Of a stretch of DNA of 64,000 nucleotides, positions 12,439 to 22,649 are shown in pieces. The stretch's first letter is position 1. Each line of letters starts with the position of its first letter. The notes beneath the pieces were generated by a model that saw nothing but the letters and a program-made list of their open reading frames with translations, was not told the DNA's origin and ran no database searches. A program made the position numbers and the translations under genes. Source of the stretch: Pyramidobacter sp. YE332. Lineage in GTDB: Bacteria; Synergistota; Synergistia; Synergistales; Dethiosulfovibrionaceae. Location of the stretch: positions 124,001-188,000 of the forward strand of contig NZ_CP133038.1 in assembly GCF_033060595.1 (NCBI RefSeq). Direction: 5' to 3'.

Positions 12439-12742
12439 TGTTTCAGTTTCGTCCTGTTCGATTGTCAAATGGCTGGGCGCGCGGGAGGGGGATCCGGTTT
12501 CCCGAGGATCTTTCTCCAACGCTGGATGCCGCGCGCTCTTTCGGCGCTTGCTCTTTGGCGTTTTGCGTTTGGCGCTCGGCGCTTTCTTAATCCAGGCATA
12601 AAACGCCCGGTTGGGTTCCTTGACTCGAAGAGGGGGAGAGAAGCGGCGTGAAGCGGGGGAAGATGTTTTGGTATTTCTGTCGTGCAAACGTGCAGCTTGT
12701 TTCGTTCAGCTTGAGTTCTCGTTCGCTGATGGTGCTCCTTAG
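12439..12742 (-). other. 16S-23S internal transcribed spacer without tRNA
   Basis: About 300 bp separate the rRNA genes. I looked for tRNA-Ile or tRNA-Ala (T-loop GTTCGAATC-like, anticodon stems) and saw none. The part next to the 23S gene forms one arm of the 23S processing stem. Confidence 0.7.
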
Positions 12743-14267
<1,525 letters not shown>

Positions 14268-14415
14268 ATCCTTTATCCTTACCTGTTCCATCTTCTCGGA
14301 TCGTTCCCGCTTGGCTTCTCTTCCTCGTCCTCTTCGGTTGTCAAGAAACGGCGTCGCACGCTCTCCAGCCGCTCTCTCTCTTCCAAAAACGGCTTTCCCG
14401 CGCGCAACACGGCGT

Positions 14416-14444
14416 ATATTAACGCGACTATCCTTTTCTGTCTA
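14416..14444 (-). promoter_or_regulatory. Probable rRNA operon promoter
   Basis: On the minus strand TAGACA (14444-14439) and TAATAT (14421-14416) are separated by exactly 17 bp, about 150 bp upstream of 16S. The sequence further upstream (14450-14570) is strongly AT-rich, like an UP element. No other good sigma-70-like pair stands out in the 430 bp between 16S and the neighbouring terminator. Confidence 0.55.
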
Positions 14445-14646
14445 CGATTTCATTCAGATTCTTTTATCACAAATAAAAATCTATTTGTTTTCTTTTATTG
14501 AGATTTAATTGATACACTGATTATAAGTCACAAATATTTATTGACTTATTTCTTCAGGCATCATGAAATGTCTTTAAATAAACCATTTAACAGAATATTT
14601 CATCTTTAAAATTTCGCGAAAACATTTACCGGCGAGATCGCGGTTC

Positions 14647-14696
14647 AAAAAAAAGAGACTTTTCTCTTCCTCGCGTTGGAAGAGAAAAGTCTCTTT
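14647..14696 (-). terminator. Strong terminator after ABC transporter genes
   Basis: A 19-bp perfect stem (AAAGAGACTTTTCTCTTCC and its complement) with a 7-base loop is followed on the minus strand by a run of eight T. It begins 2 bp after the stop of the ABC ATPase gene. Confidence 0.9.
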
Positions 14697-14698
14697 GT

Positions 14699-15463
14699 TT
14701 ACGCTCCGCGGTCGTCGAAGTTCAGCTGCTCCATGGCGAACCTGCGATAATCCATGAATTCTCGGCTGGTGCGGCGGCGCGGATAGGGCAGGTCGACTTT
14801 GATGTCGTTGTGGACGCGGCCGGGGCGCGGCGCCATGACGACGACGCGGGAGCCCATGTAGAGGGCTTCGTCCACATCGTGCGTCACCATGACGACCATG
14901 GGGCGGTGGCGCGACCACATGGAGAGGATCACGTCTTGCATGGTCATGCGGGTGAAGGCGTCGAGCGCGCCGAGCGGCTCGTCGAGCAGAAAGACCTGCG
15001 GGTTGTTGACCATGGTGCGCAGCAGCGCGGCGCGCTGGGCCATACCGCCGGACAGCTGGTGCGGCCAGTTCTTGCGGAATTCCCACAGCCCGGCGGTTCT
15101 CATCAGTTCCTCGACTTCGGCCTCATGGCCGCGCAGCTGGCCGCGCATTCTCAGGCTGAAGGCGACGTTCTGTTCCACAGTCAACCACGGAAAAAGCGTC
15201 GGTTTTTGAAAGACCATGCCGCGCACGGGGGCGGGGCCGTCGATGACCTCGCCGTTGAGGGTCACCTTCCCGGTCGTCGGCACGATCAGCCCGGCGATCA
15301 GGCGCAGGATGGTCGATTTGCCGCAGCCGGAGGGGCCGATGACGCTGATGAACTCGCCGGAGCGAATTTCCAGTTCGATGTCTTCGAGGGCGTTGGTGAC
15401 GGAACTGCCGGCGTTGGCAAAGCTTTTGCTGACGTGGTCGAGCTTGAGGATATTTTCGCACAT
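14699..15463 (-). CDS. ABC transporter ATPase, nitrate/sulfonate/taurine (SsuB/TauB) type
   Basis: This 254-residue cytoplasmic ATPase energises the adjacent permease. Walker A GPSGCGKST (~43), Q-loop, signature LSGGMAQRAALLR (~138) and Walker B VFLLDEPLGALD (~160) with the switch His in VTHDVDEAL are all present. The DEPLGALD/AQRAAL pattern and length fit the NitT/TauT group. It starts 10 bp after the permease gene stop and is the last gene before a strong terminator. Candidate substrates are sulfonates, nitrate-like anions or small organic compounds; the binding proteins do not let me choose. Confidence 0.93.
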   Translation of the reverse strand: MCENILKLDHVSKSFANAGSSVTNALEDIELEIRSGEFISVIGPSGCGKSTILRLIAGLIVPTTGKVTLNGEVIDGPAPVRGMVFQKPTLFPWLTVEQNVAFSLRMRGQLRGHEAEVEELMRTAGLWEFRKNWPHQLSGGMAQRAALLRTMVNNPQVFLLDEPLGALDAFTRMTMQDVILSMWSRHRPMVVMVTHDVDEALYMGSRVVVMAPRPGRVHNDIKVDLPYPRRRTSREFMDYRRFAMEQLNFDDRGA

Positions 15464-15472
15464 GACGGCGGC

Positions 15473-16510
15473 CTACCTTTCCTGCCAGCGCAGCATGTAG
15501 CGGCGGACCGCGCCCAGCAGCGCGTTGACAAGCACGAAGATAACGCAGATGGCGACGACGGCGGCGTACATGTTGCCGTAGCGGGCCCAGCTTTTCTGCC
15601 AGGTGATATACCAGCCAAGCCCCGACTCGACGCCGATCATCTCGGCCACCATCAAAGCGACGCAAGCCGTGCTCATGCCTTGAGTCATGCCCTGCAGGAT
15701 GTTCGGCAGCGCCGAGGGCACGGCGATGGTTCCGACGAGGCGCATGCCTTTGACGCCCAGCGTGCGCGCCGCCTCGAAATAGGCGGGGTCGATGTTGGTG
15801 ATGCCGGTCTTGGTAGCGATCGTGACGGAGTACCACACGCCGAGGGCGATGATGAACACGCTGCCGCGGAAGAGCGTGGCGGCCAGCACCATGACGACGG
15901 GAAGCCAGGTCGTGGAGGGGATGGCGCCCAGCAGGCGCGTAAACGGCTCGATCCAATAGTTGACGTTGCGGTTGTAGCCGCAGGCGATGCCGGTCACCAG
16001 CCCGACGCCGACGCCGATGAAGTAGCCGGTGAACAGCAGGATCAGCGAGTTTTTGGCGCAGTCCATCAAGTAGGCCCAGTCGGCGATGGCCGCTTCCAGC
16101 ATCTGATCGAGCCACGGAAAGTACGGCAGCGGCAGGCCGCCTGTCTTGAGCGTCAGCCAGTCGTAGCCGGCCAGCGCCAGAAAGACGAACGTATAGAAGG
16201 GGGCTTTGTAGCGCATCCAGCGGAAGGCGCGGCGCCCGCAAAACGAGGCGAGGAAACCGATCAGCGCCAGCCCCGTCAGGGCGAGGATGAACCAGTTGTA
16301 GTCGTTGCCGTGAGTGTTTCCCTGCAGATCGGGAAGGCAGTTGTACTCCCACAGGGCGACGACGCCGGCGACGACGGGAAGAAAACAGACGACGTAATCG
16401 AGAAATTTCTGAAATTTCGTTCTCGGGCGGCTCTCGAGAATCGCCAGTTCGTCCCGCGTCAGACGGCGGGGCGGCATCCCGGAAGCGCGGCCGTTTTCAT
16501 GACCGGGCAT
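15473..16510 (-). CDS. ABC transporter permease, SsuC/TauC type
   Basis: This 345-residue inner-membrane permease has an unusually long N-terminal part with extra spans before the core. The EAA-type loop EAARTLGVKGMRLVGTIAVP near residue 245 is the contact for the ATPase. The ATG at 16510 has AAAGGAGA upstream; a longer reading frame exists but adds an arginine-rich stretch with no ribosome site. It is followed by its ATPase. A terminator hairpin 94 bp upstream separates it from the TDT carrier gene, so this pair may be transcribed separately from the binding proteins. Confidence 0.9.
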   Translation of the reverse strand: MPGHENGRASGMPPRRLTRDELAILESRPRTKFQKFLDYVVCFLPVVAGVVALWEYNCLPDLQGNTHGNDYNWFILALTGLALIGFLASFCGRRAFRWMRYKAPFYTFVFLALAGYDWLTLKTGGLPLPYFPWLDQMLEAAIADWAYLMDCAKNSLILLFTGYFIGVGVGLVTGIACGYNRNVNYWIEPFTRLLGAIPSTTWLPVVMVLAATLFRGSVFIIALGVWYSVTIATKTGITNIDPAYFEAARTLGVKGMRLVGTIAVPSALPNILQGMTQGMSTACVALMVAEMIGVESGLGWYITWQKSWARYGNMYAAVVAICVIFVLVNALLGAVRRYMLRWQER

Positions 16511-16603
16511 AAAGAAAAATCTCCTTTCTTCTCTTCGGCAAGCACTGCGCAGCGCTGGCTGCCTGTCACATTTTCTGTTCCCGTTTCGCGCCGGGCGGAA
16601 ACG

Positions 16604-16638
16604 CAAAAAGAGGGGGAGCCGCAGCGAGCCCTCCCCCT
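16604..16638 (-). terminator. Intrinsic terminator between TDT carrier and ABC permease
   Basis: AGGGGGAG (minus-strand copy at 16638-16631) pairs with CTCCCCCT and is followed on the minus strand by CTTTTTG. A second perfect 9-bp hairpin (CCGGACGGA/TCCGTCCGG, 16672-16692) lies next to the TDT stop and could attenuate read-through. Confidence 0.65.
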
Positions 16639-16698
16639 TCTGCGCCATACCGCCGGCAGATCTTGTTCACGCCGGACGGAAACTCCGTCCGGAGCAGG

Positions 16699-17610
16699 TC
16701 ATTTCGAAAAGATGAATTTCATGAAACGGAAATAGGTATAAACCACGAACACGACAGCGATCAGCGTCGCCGCCGGCACCAGGTACGGTGCGAGCGGCAG
16801 GGCGCGCCCAAGCTTGGCGGCGCAGGATGCGCCCTGCTTGAAGGCGATCGCCGAGATCACGAACGGGAAGGTGAAGGCCGCGTAGCTGGGATAGAACGGC
16901 AGTTTCAGCATCGAGAAACTCCTGACCAGCGCAAAGACGTACGTCAACAGCGCCAGCGCCAGCAGGAAGGCCAGCATCGCGAAGGACTTGGGCATGACCG
17001 ACTGCACATAACCGGCCACGCAAAGGCTCGTGGGCGCCGCATAGACGCAGATCAGCGGCATCGCCGGCTCCGGCACGGGCAGCGTTTGATACCGCTTCGT
17101 CACCACGAACAGCAGGATCAGAAGCGCCGCAAACCCAAACCAGAAAGCGACGGTGCCGACATCGGCGCCGCGCCCATAAGCGGGCGCCGTCACCGAAGCG
17201 ACGACAATGCCGACGTAGAGGATGAAGAACACCGTGGTGACCTTTTTCAGATCAAAGCGGAGCACAAACTTGAGAGTGAACCAGACGATCAGCACCACGT
17301 GCAGCGCCACGGCGAACCACCACACGAGGCGCGCCGCCGCTCCCGCAAAAGGCAGGATATAAGTGCTCAGCAGCATCAGCGCCATCGGGAACGTGGCGGA
17401 GACGCCCGCCGTGATCGGATTTTGCATGTCCTCTCTGACCGCGGCGGGGAAGCAAAACAGCTTCAGAAGCAGCAAAACCAGCAAAAACGCCGCCAGCACC
17501 CCGCAGACGGCGCGGATCCCTTCGCCGCAGCTCTGCAGCAGATTGCCCAGCGCAGCGGCGCCCACCATCACGCCCGCCGCGGGAATCGGCACTTTCTTGA
17601 TGAACTGCAT
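16699..17610 (-). CDS. TDT-family (TehA/SLAC1-like) membrane carrier
   Basis: This 303-residue protein has about ten hydrophobic helices. Family-like features are the N-terminal PIPAAGVMVGAAALGNLL helix, the repeated helix-hairpin layout and NPITAGVSATFPMALML near residue 65. TDT proteins export or import small anions such as tellurite, C4-dicarboxylates, malate or sulfite. It starts 19 bp after the C_GCAxxG_C_C gene and belongs to the same leftward unit as the binding proteins. A sulfite-exporting role would fit a sulfonate-using pathway, but nothing in the sequence proves it. Confidence 0.78.
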   Translation of the reverse strand: MQFIKKVPIPAAGVMVGAAALGNLLQSCGEGIRAVCGVLAAFLLVLLLLKLFCFPAAVREDMQNPITAGVSATFPMALMLLSTYILPFAGAAARLVWWFAVALHVVLIVWFTLKFVLRFDLKKVTTVFFILYVGIVVASVTAPAYGRGADVGTVAFWFGFAALLILLFVVTKRYQTLPVPEPAMPLICVYAAPTSLCVAGYVQSVMPKSFAMLAFLLALALLTYVFALVRSFSMLKLPFYPSYAAFTFPFVISAIAFKQGASCAAKLGRALPLAPYLVPAATLIAVVFVVYTYFRFMKFIFSK

Positions 17611-17629
17611 CCGTCAACCTCCGTTCAAA

Positions 17630-18166
17630 TCAGTTCTTCGCAGGCGGCAAATACGGCGCTTTCAGACCTTCGATCGGTCCGTCGTCAACGTTTTTGATGT
17701 TCAGCTCGCGGCACAGGATCTCGGCGACCTTGCCCGCGCAGAGACCGGTGAAGGCGATGCACTGAGCCTTGTGTTCCCCTTCGGCCATCTCAAAGCCTCT
17801 GGTGAGCACGCGGCAGCAGTTCGCGTGTTTGGCGTTCGCGTCTCTGAACCAGTCGTGCAGCTCGTGCGTGAGCTTCATGCAGTAATTGACCTTCGGATCC
17901 TTGGGGCCGTCCTGCGTCGTGCGGCCGAAAAACAAACTCAGCGCCATGATGCCGCCGTTCAGCGCCCCGCACATGCAGCCGGAGCGCCCGGCGCCGATCG
18001 CCATGCCCGACGACAGAGCGATGACTTCTTCGGGAACGTCCACGTTGAAATCGCTTCTGATCGCCGACATCACCGCCTCGCAGCAGAAGAAGCCGTTTCT
18101 GTAAAGATCTTCCGCGTGCTTCTGGACGGCCTTCGGGCTGACCTGTTCGACTGAGTACTTTACCAT
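17630..18166 (-). CDS. C_GCAxxG_C_C family cysteine-rich protein
   Basis: This 178-residue cytoplasmic protein belongs to the family named for its cysteine pattern. Visible cysteines are in GFFCCEAVMSAI (~24), GRSGCMCGALNGGIMALSLF (~62), NYCMKL, NCCRVL and the C-terminal GLCAGKVAEILC. These suggest a redox or metal-binding role; the family has no firmly established reaction. The ATG at 18166 is used because AGGGGAG precedes it; an upstream in-frame start lacks such a site. It lies between the second binding protein and the TDT carrier in one transcription unit, implying a job connected with the imported or exported compound. Confidence 0.85.
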   Translation of the reverse strand: MVKYSVEQVSPKAVQKHAEDLYRNGFFCCEAVMSAIRSDFNVDVPEEVIALSSGMAIGAGRSGCMCGALNGGIMALSLFFGRTTQDGPKDPKVNYCMKLTHELHDWFRDANAKHANCCRVLTRGFEMAEGEHKAQCIAFTGLCAGKVAEILCRELNIKNVDDGPIEGLKAPYLPPAKN

Positions 18167-18263
18167 TGAAAAACTCCCCTTGAGATATGATTGGATGTTT
18201 TTTCGCCGGGAGCCCCCTCGCGGCAAAAACATCTTAAAAACGAACGATTTGGCGCGGTCGATC

Positions 18264-19268
18264 TCAATCGTTCCCGAGAACCGGATCCCAGACCTGCTTC
18301 ATCAGCGCATCGGTATCCTTTTTGGCGTCGATGAGGCCGAAAGTCTTGTAGTCGTCGATGATGTTGCGCAGCGCGGCTTCCGTAGCTTCGTCGCTGATGC
18401 TGTAGTCGTAGGTCTTGAAGATCTCGAGCACGAGCTTGGGATCGCCGGCCGCCCATTTGTTCGCCTGAAGCACGGCGACGGCCTCTTCGGGGTGCTCCAT
18501 GACCCAGGCGCTGGCGGCCTCGTGAGCGCGAGTCAGTTTTTTCACCGTGAGCGGGTTCTCGTTGTAGAAATCGAGGTTGACGGCGTGGATGCAGCAGGGC
18601 TCCTGCTTGAAATCCTCGTCGAACGTCAACGAGCGGATGATGCGCAGTTCGCCGCTGTCGAGGAATTTCTTGGCGAACTGGTCGCCGAGCAGCGCCGCCT
18701 GCACTTCGCCTTTCTTCATGGCCATCACGGCGACGCCCGCTTCGGCGACTTTCCATTTGATCTGGCGCGGATCGACCTTGTCGTGGTTGAAAAAGCGCAT
18801 GGAAATGTTCTGATCGGAACCGCCGATGCCGTCGGGAATGGCGACGTATTTGCCGACCAGATCGGCCGTAGTCTTGATCGGACTGTCCACGGGCACATAC
18901 AGCGATTTACAGCCCGAATGGATGCCCGTGGTGAACTTGACGCGCACGCCATTGACGGTGGGAACGAGCATCGTGGCGATATGATCGCCCGTCACGTCCA
19001 CCTTGCCGGTGCCGATGGCGTCGATCTGACCGCTACTGCCGCCGGCCATACGGATCACTTCGGTCTTCAGCCCTTCCGCTTCGTAAAAACCTTTCAGCTG
19101 GGCGATGCCGAACGTGCCGAGGCAGAGGCCGCCGTTGTAACCGATCTTGATGACGCGGCCGTAGGCGGGTTCCTTCCTCCAGGCGGCGTCTTCCTCTTCC
19201 TTCGTCATGGCGGCGGCAGGCGCAGCCATCAGCGCGGCGCAGAACAGAACGACAAGAAACTTTTTCAT
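18264..19268 (-). CDS. ABC substrate-binding protein (NMT1/THI5-like), copy 2
   Basis: This is a 334-residue exported solute-binding protein. A signal peptide (KKFLVVLFCAALMAAPAAA) is followed by the mature start MTKEEEDAAWRKEPAYGRV and a two-lobe periplasmic-binding fold with IGYNGGLCLGTFG near residue 42. The start ATG at 19268 has GAAGGAGAGC upstream; a longer frame reading into the preceding gene is not credible. It is clearly paralogous to the binding protein at 19818-20819, sharing the mature start and most motifs. The partner permease and ATPase lie further downstream. Substrate unknown. Confidence 0.9.
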   Translation of the reverse strand: MKKFLVVLFCAALMAAPAAAMTKEEEDAAWRKEPAYGRVIKIGYNGGLCLGTFGIAQLKGFYEAEGLKTEVIRMAGGSSGQIDAIGTGKVDVTGDHIATMLVPTVNGVRVKFTTGIHSGCKSLYVPVDSPIKTTADLVGKYVAIPDGIGGSDQNISMRFFNHDKVDPRQIKWKVAEAGVAVMAMKKGEVQAALLGDQFAKKFLDSGELRIIRSLTFDEDFKQEPCCIHAVNLDFYNENPLTVKKLTRAHEAASAWVMEHPEEAVAVLQANKWAAGDPKLVLEIFKTYDYSISDEATEAALRNIIDDYKTFGLIDAKKDTDALMKQVWDPVLGND

Positions 19269-19345
19269 CAACAGCTCTCCTTCATAATGTTTTTTCGTAG
19301 AGGTCAAATCAAGAACACGAAAAGTCGCTGAGATCCAGGCTTCCG

Positions 19346-19765
19346 TTACTTGGCGCTGAACTGATCGTACGCTTCCAGCACGATCCCGGCATAAGCCGAG
19401 CTGGGGCCGCCGCCCATAAGGACGGCGACGCCAAGCGCTTCGGCCAGCTCTTCGCGCGTGACGCCGGCCTTGATGGCGTTCTGGACGTGCGAGTTGATGC
19501 ACATTTCGCAGTGGGCCTGCAGGCCGAGCATCAACGCGATCAGTTCCTTGGTCTTCAGGGAAAGCGCGCCCTCTTTCAGCACGGCGCCGGCCAGGCCGCC
19601 GAAGGCCTGCATCGTTTCGGGGGCCGCTTCGCGCAGTTTTTTGCCGCGCAGGCCGGCCTGACGCGCCGCGTTTTTGTAGTCCACCTGTTTTTGAGGTTTC
19701 TCCGCTGCAAAAGCCACGCTGCTCAAAACCATTATCATGGCGGCTGCCAACACTAGAATTTTCAT
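19346..19765 (-). CDS. Exported AhpD-like carboxymuconolactone decarboxylase family protein
   Basis: This is a 139-residue protein with a cleavable signal peptide (KILVLAAAMIMVLSSVAFAA). The CMD/AhpD core follows, with HCEMCINSHVQNAIKAG near residue 85 carrying the CxxC pair and the His that in AhpD-type proteins supports thiol-based peroxidase chemistry. Family members are usually cytoplasmic, so export is notable. It lies between two paralogous substrate-binding protein genes in the same direction, 77 bp before one and 52 bp after the other, so a role in handling the imported compound or protecting it from oxidation is plausible but unproven. Confidence 0.85.
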   Translation of the reverse strand: MKILVLAAAMIMVLSSVAFAAEKPQKQVDYKNAARQAGLRGKKLREAAPETMQAFGGLAGAVLKEGALSLKTKELIALMLGLQAHCEMCINSHVQNAIKAGVTREELAEALGVAVLMGGGPSSAYAGIVLEAYDQFSAK

Positions 19766-19817
19766 GATAAATTTCTCCTCTCGATCATGTGTTCGATCTT
19801 GAAAGACCGTTCCGAAA

Positions 19818-20819
19818 CTAATCGTGCTGCAGGACCGGATCCCAGATCTTTTTCAGGATCTTGTCGGGATCGAGGCGGGGGTCGAGAATGCCGAAGCTCT
19901 GATAATCGCGGATGATAAGGCGCAGCGTCTCCTCCGTCGCCTGATCGCTGATGCCATAATCCAGAGTTTTCTGGATGGACTGCACGAGGTCGAAGTTGCC
20001 GGTGACGTACTTGTGGTCAAGGAGGAGGCGGACGCTCTCGTCGATATTGTCGAGAATCCACTGACTGGCCTTTTCATGGGCGCGGGTCAGTTTCTTCACG
20101 GTGATCGGGTTCTCGTTGTAGAAGTCCAGATTGACGGCATGAACGCAGCAGGCTTCTTTCTTGAAGTCATCGTCGTAGGTCAGCGAACGTACGATGCGCA
20201 GGGTACCATCGTCGAGGAAACGGCGCGCGAACTGATCTTCAAGCAGCGCGGCCTCAATCTCTCCGTTCTGCATGGCCATGATACTGACCCCCGCTTCCAC
20301 GACCTTCCATTTGATGTCACGGAAGGGACTGATACCGTCGCGGCTGAAAAAGCGCATGGCGATGTTCTGATCCGAATCGCCAATGCCGTTCGGCACAGCT
20401 ACCGTCTTGCCGACCAGATCTTTTGTGTTCTTGATGTCGCCCTTGGCGAGCACGTACAGCGATTTACAACCAGTGTGGATGCCCGTCGTGAATTTCATGC
20501 GCACGCCGTTAACCGTAGGAATGATGAACTTAGCGATATGGCCGCCCACCACATCGACTTTGCCGGTGCCGATGGCGTCCACGTCCTTGGTCATGCGCGT
20601 GATCTTGACTTTCAAGCCCTCTTCGGCGTAGAAACCCTTGATGTCGGCAATGCCAAAAGTGCCGAGACACAGACCGCCATTGTAGCCCACATTGATCACG
20701 CGCCCGTAAGCAGGCTCCTTCTTCCAGGCCGCGTCTTCCTCTTCCTTCGTCATCGCGAAGGCCGCGGCAGAAACAAGCGTCGCCGCACCTGCCAGAACCG
20801 CAACCAGCTTTCTGTTCAT
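19818..20819 (-). CDS. ABC substrate-binding protein (NMT1/THI5-like), copy 1
   Basis: This is a 333-residue exported solute-binding protein, first gene of the leftward unit. The signal peptide (NRKLVAVLAGAATLVSAAA) is followed by MTKEEEDAAWKKEPAYGRVI, almost the same mature start as copy 2, then IGTFG-like and YNGGLCLG motifs. ATG at 20819 is preceded by AAGGAGCG. High similarity to the protein at 18264-19268 over the full length indicates tandem duplication with the AhpD-like gene between. Two binding proteins for one importer may give two substrate specificities. Which substrate is not visible. Confidence 0.9.
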   Translation of the reverse strand: MNRKLVAVLAGAATLVSAAAFAMTKEEEDAAWKKEPAYGRVINVGYNGGLCLGTFGIADIKGFYAEEGLKVKITRMTKDVDAIGTGKVDVVGGHIAKFIIPTVNGVRMKFTTGIHTGCKSLYVLAKGDIKNTKDLVGKTVAVPNGIGDSDQNIAMRFFSRDGISPFRDIKWKVVEAGVSIMAMQNGEIEAALLEDQFARRFLDDGTLRIVRSLTYDDDFKKEACCVHAVNLDFYNENPITVKKLTRAHEKASQWILDNIDESVRLLLDHKYVTGNFDLVQSIQKTLDYGISDQATEETLRLIIRDYQSFGILDPRLDPDKILKKIWDPVLQHD

Positions 20820-21222
20820 AAAACGATCGCTCCTTCTCAACCGTTAGTAACAGTTATAGTTTTTATGCTTAATCAACATATCATTCGGCTTTTGAAAAGT
20901 CAATTCGAATTTATGAACAGTATTACTCTCAAGAAAACATTTTGCATCGTCTTGGTTGTTCGGAAATTCTGCTTCGCCGCAAATCATCAGTTCTGTCCGA
21001 AAGAATCGTTTGCAAAGGGGCGTTCCTGCCTTATTCTTTTACGATCACGTAAGTACGCTTAAAAATTTCCGGCAAAACCAAGAATCATACGCCAAAAATC
21101 ACAACGCGTCGCCCTTTTTTTGTCCATTTCGCACTGGACGGGGACGGACCCGTCGTTTATGATGAAACACGGTTTTCGAAAAGAGCGCCCGTTCGATGAA
21201 CTTTATAAAGGAGGAGTCCGTC
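20820..21222. other. Divergent intergenic region
   Basis: About 400 bp separate the leftward binding-protein operon and the rightward M20 peptidase. It is AT-rich near the left half and must hold both promoters. TATAAC on the minus strand near 20855 and TATGAT on the plus strand near 21158 are possible -10 boxes without convincing partners. A short inverted repeat GTCCA/TGGAC occurs near 21122-21139. No small gene is supported. Confidence 0.4.
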
Positions 21223-22362
21223 ATGAACGACATGATCAAGGCCGCGGCCGAACAGTTCGCCCGCGAGAACGTAAAAGAGGCTCAGGACCTGCTGCGCACG
21301 CTGGGGAAGATCCCGGCGCCGTCGCACGACGAAGGCCGGCGCGCGGCCTTCGTCAGCGAGTGGTTCAAATCGCAGGGATTCAAGGACGTGCAGATCGACG
21401 CCGCCCAAAACGTGATCTGTAAGTTGGGGCCACAGGACAGCGATCTGATCGTCTTCGCAGCGCACACCGACATCGTCTTTCCCGACACGGCGCCGCTGCC
21501 CATGCGCGAGGAAGACGGCCGGCTCTACGCGCCCGGCATCGGCGACGACACCGCCAACCTCGTCAACCTGATGATCGCCGCCCGTCATCTGGCGTGGCGC
21601 GAAGAGGAACTGACGCAGGGCGTGCTGATCGTCGCCAACGCCTGCGAAGAAGGGCTGGGCAACCTCGACGGTACGAAGGCGCTGTTCGCCGCCTACGGGC
21701 CGCGCGTCACGGCCTTTTACTCGCTCGACGGCAAGCTCGGCCATTGCTGCAGCGGCGCCGTCGGATCCTATCGTTACCGCGTCACGTGCCGGACCACGGG
21801 CGGCCATTCCTACGCCAACTTCGGCAACGCCAACGCCATCGAATGCCTGGCGCACCTGATCGAGGATCTCTACGCCGTCACGCTGCCCGAAAGCGCGCGC
21901 ACGACCTTCAACGTCGGGCGCATCGAGGGCGGCTCCACCGTCAACTCCATCGCCCAGTATGCCGCGATGCTGTACGAATTCCGCTCTCCTTCCCAGGAAT
22001 GCCTGGATTACATGAAGGTCCAGTTCGACGCGATCCTCAACGCCAACCGCAACCGCGGCGGCGAATTCGCGGTCGAACTGTTGGGAGTCCGCCCCGGCGA
22101 CGGCATGCTGAACCGCGAAGCGCTGCAAGCCTTTACCGCCCGCACGTTGGACGTGATCCGCAGCTATTACGACGGCGAACTGACCGTCACCCCCTCGTCC
22201 ACCGACAGCAACGTGCCCCTGTCCCTGGGCATCATGGCCAATACGCTCGGCACCGTCGTCGGCATGGGCGCGCACACCCGCGAAGAGTGGGTAGACCTGG
22301 GTAGTCTGGAAACGGGGCTGAAAATCGCCCTCAGCCTGATGCTCGCCGCGCAGGCCCCCTAG
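21223..22362 (+). CDS. M20-family metallopeptidase (peptidase T/CPG2-like)
   Basis: This 379-residue cytoplasmic zinc peptidase probably cleaves di- or tripeptides or N-acyl amino acids. Metal-site motifs are AAHTDIVFP (~80), GIGDDTANLVNL (~105) and NACEEGLGN (~140), with a dimerisation-domain insert after TTGGHSYANFG and the closing STDSNVP and GAHTREEW motifs near the C-terminus. AAGGAGGAG lies 6 bp before ATG 21223, so I used that rather than the upstream in-frame ATG. It is monocistronic. A small hairpin (GCCGC/GCGGC near 22373) follows the stop. Confidence 0.92.
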   Translation: MNDMIKAAAEQFARENVKEAQDLLRTLGKIPAPSHDEGRRAAFVSEWFKSQGFKDVQIDAAQNVICKLGPQDSDLIVFAAHTDIVFPDTAPLPMREEDGRLYAPGIGDDTANLVNLMIAARHLAWREEELTQGVLIVANACEEGLGNLDGTKALFAAYGPRVTAFYSLDGKLGHCCSGAVGSYRYRVTCRTTGGHSYANFGNANAIECLAHLIEDLYAVTLPESARTTFNVGRIEGGSTVNSIAQYAAMLYEFRSPSQECLDYMKVQFDAILNANRNRGGEFAVELLGVRPGDGMLNREALQAFTARTLDVIRSYYDGELTVTPSSTDSNVPLSLGIMANTLGTVVGMGAHTREEWVDLGSLETGLKIALSLMLAAQAP

Positions 22363-22499
22363 AATAAAATCAGCCGCGAAAAAGCGGCGAAACGGAAAAA
22401 GAACAAAAACGCCGGAAGAAGCGAAAGCGCCCCGACACGACGCGACGAAAGAGATTCATCGGTCGTACCGGAGCGCTTTTATAGGACGTTTTTTTTCGA

Positions 22500-22515
22500 T
22501 GTTCCACGTAGAACT
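22500..22515. other. Degenerate parS-like site
   Basis: TGTTCCACGTAGAACT differs from the perfect palindrome TGTTCCACGTGGAACA found elsewhere in this window at two positions. It is intergenic, upstream of the YgjP-like gene. Confidence 0.4.
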
Positions 22516-22649
22516 TTTTTCTATCGTTCATGAATTTGCAATGGATAAGAACACATCGTATATAATTAATATTATTGCCGCCGCTTCTTCGCGACGGCGG
22601 TCGTTTCAAAAAACATGATAAACTGAACGCAAAAAAGGAGGGAAGCGCG

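Noticed and set aside
12439-12742. tRNA genes in the 16S-23S spacer
   Set aside because: I searched by eye for Ile/Ala tRNA arms on the minus strand and found none.
14810-16735. A 641-codon open frame on the plus strand
   Set aside because: It is antisense to the ABC ATPase and permease, with His/Asp/Ala-rich composition, and is not a real protein.
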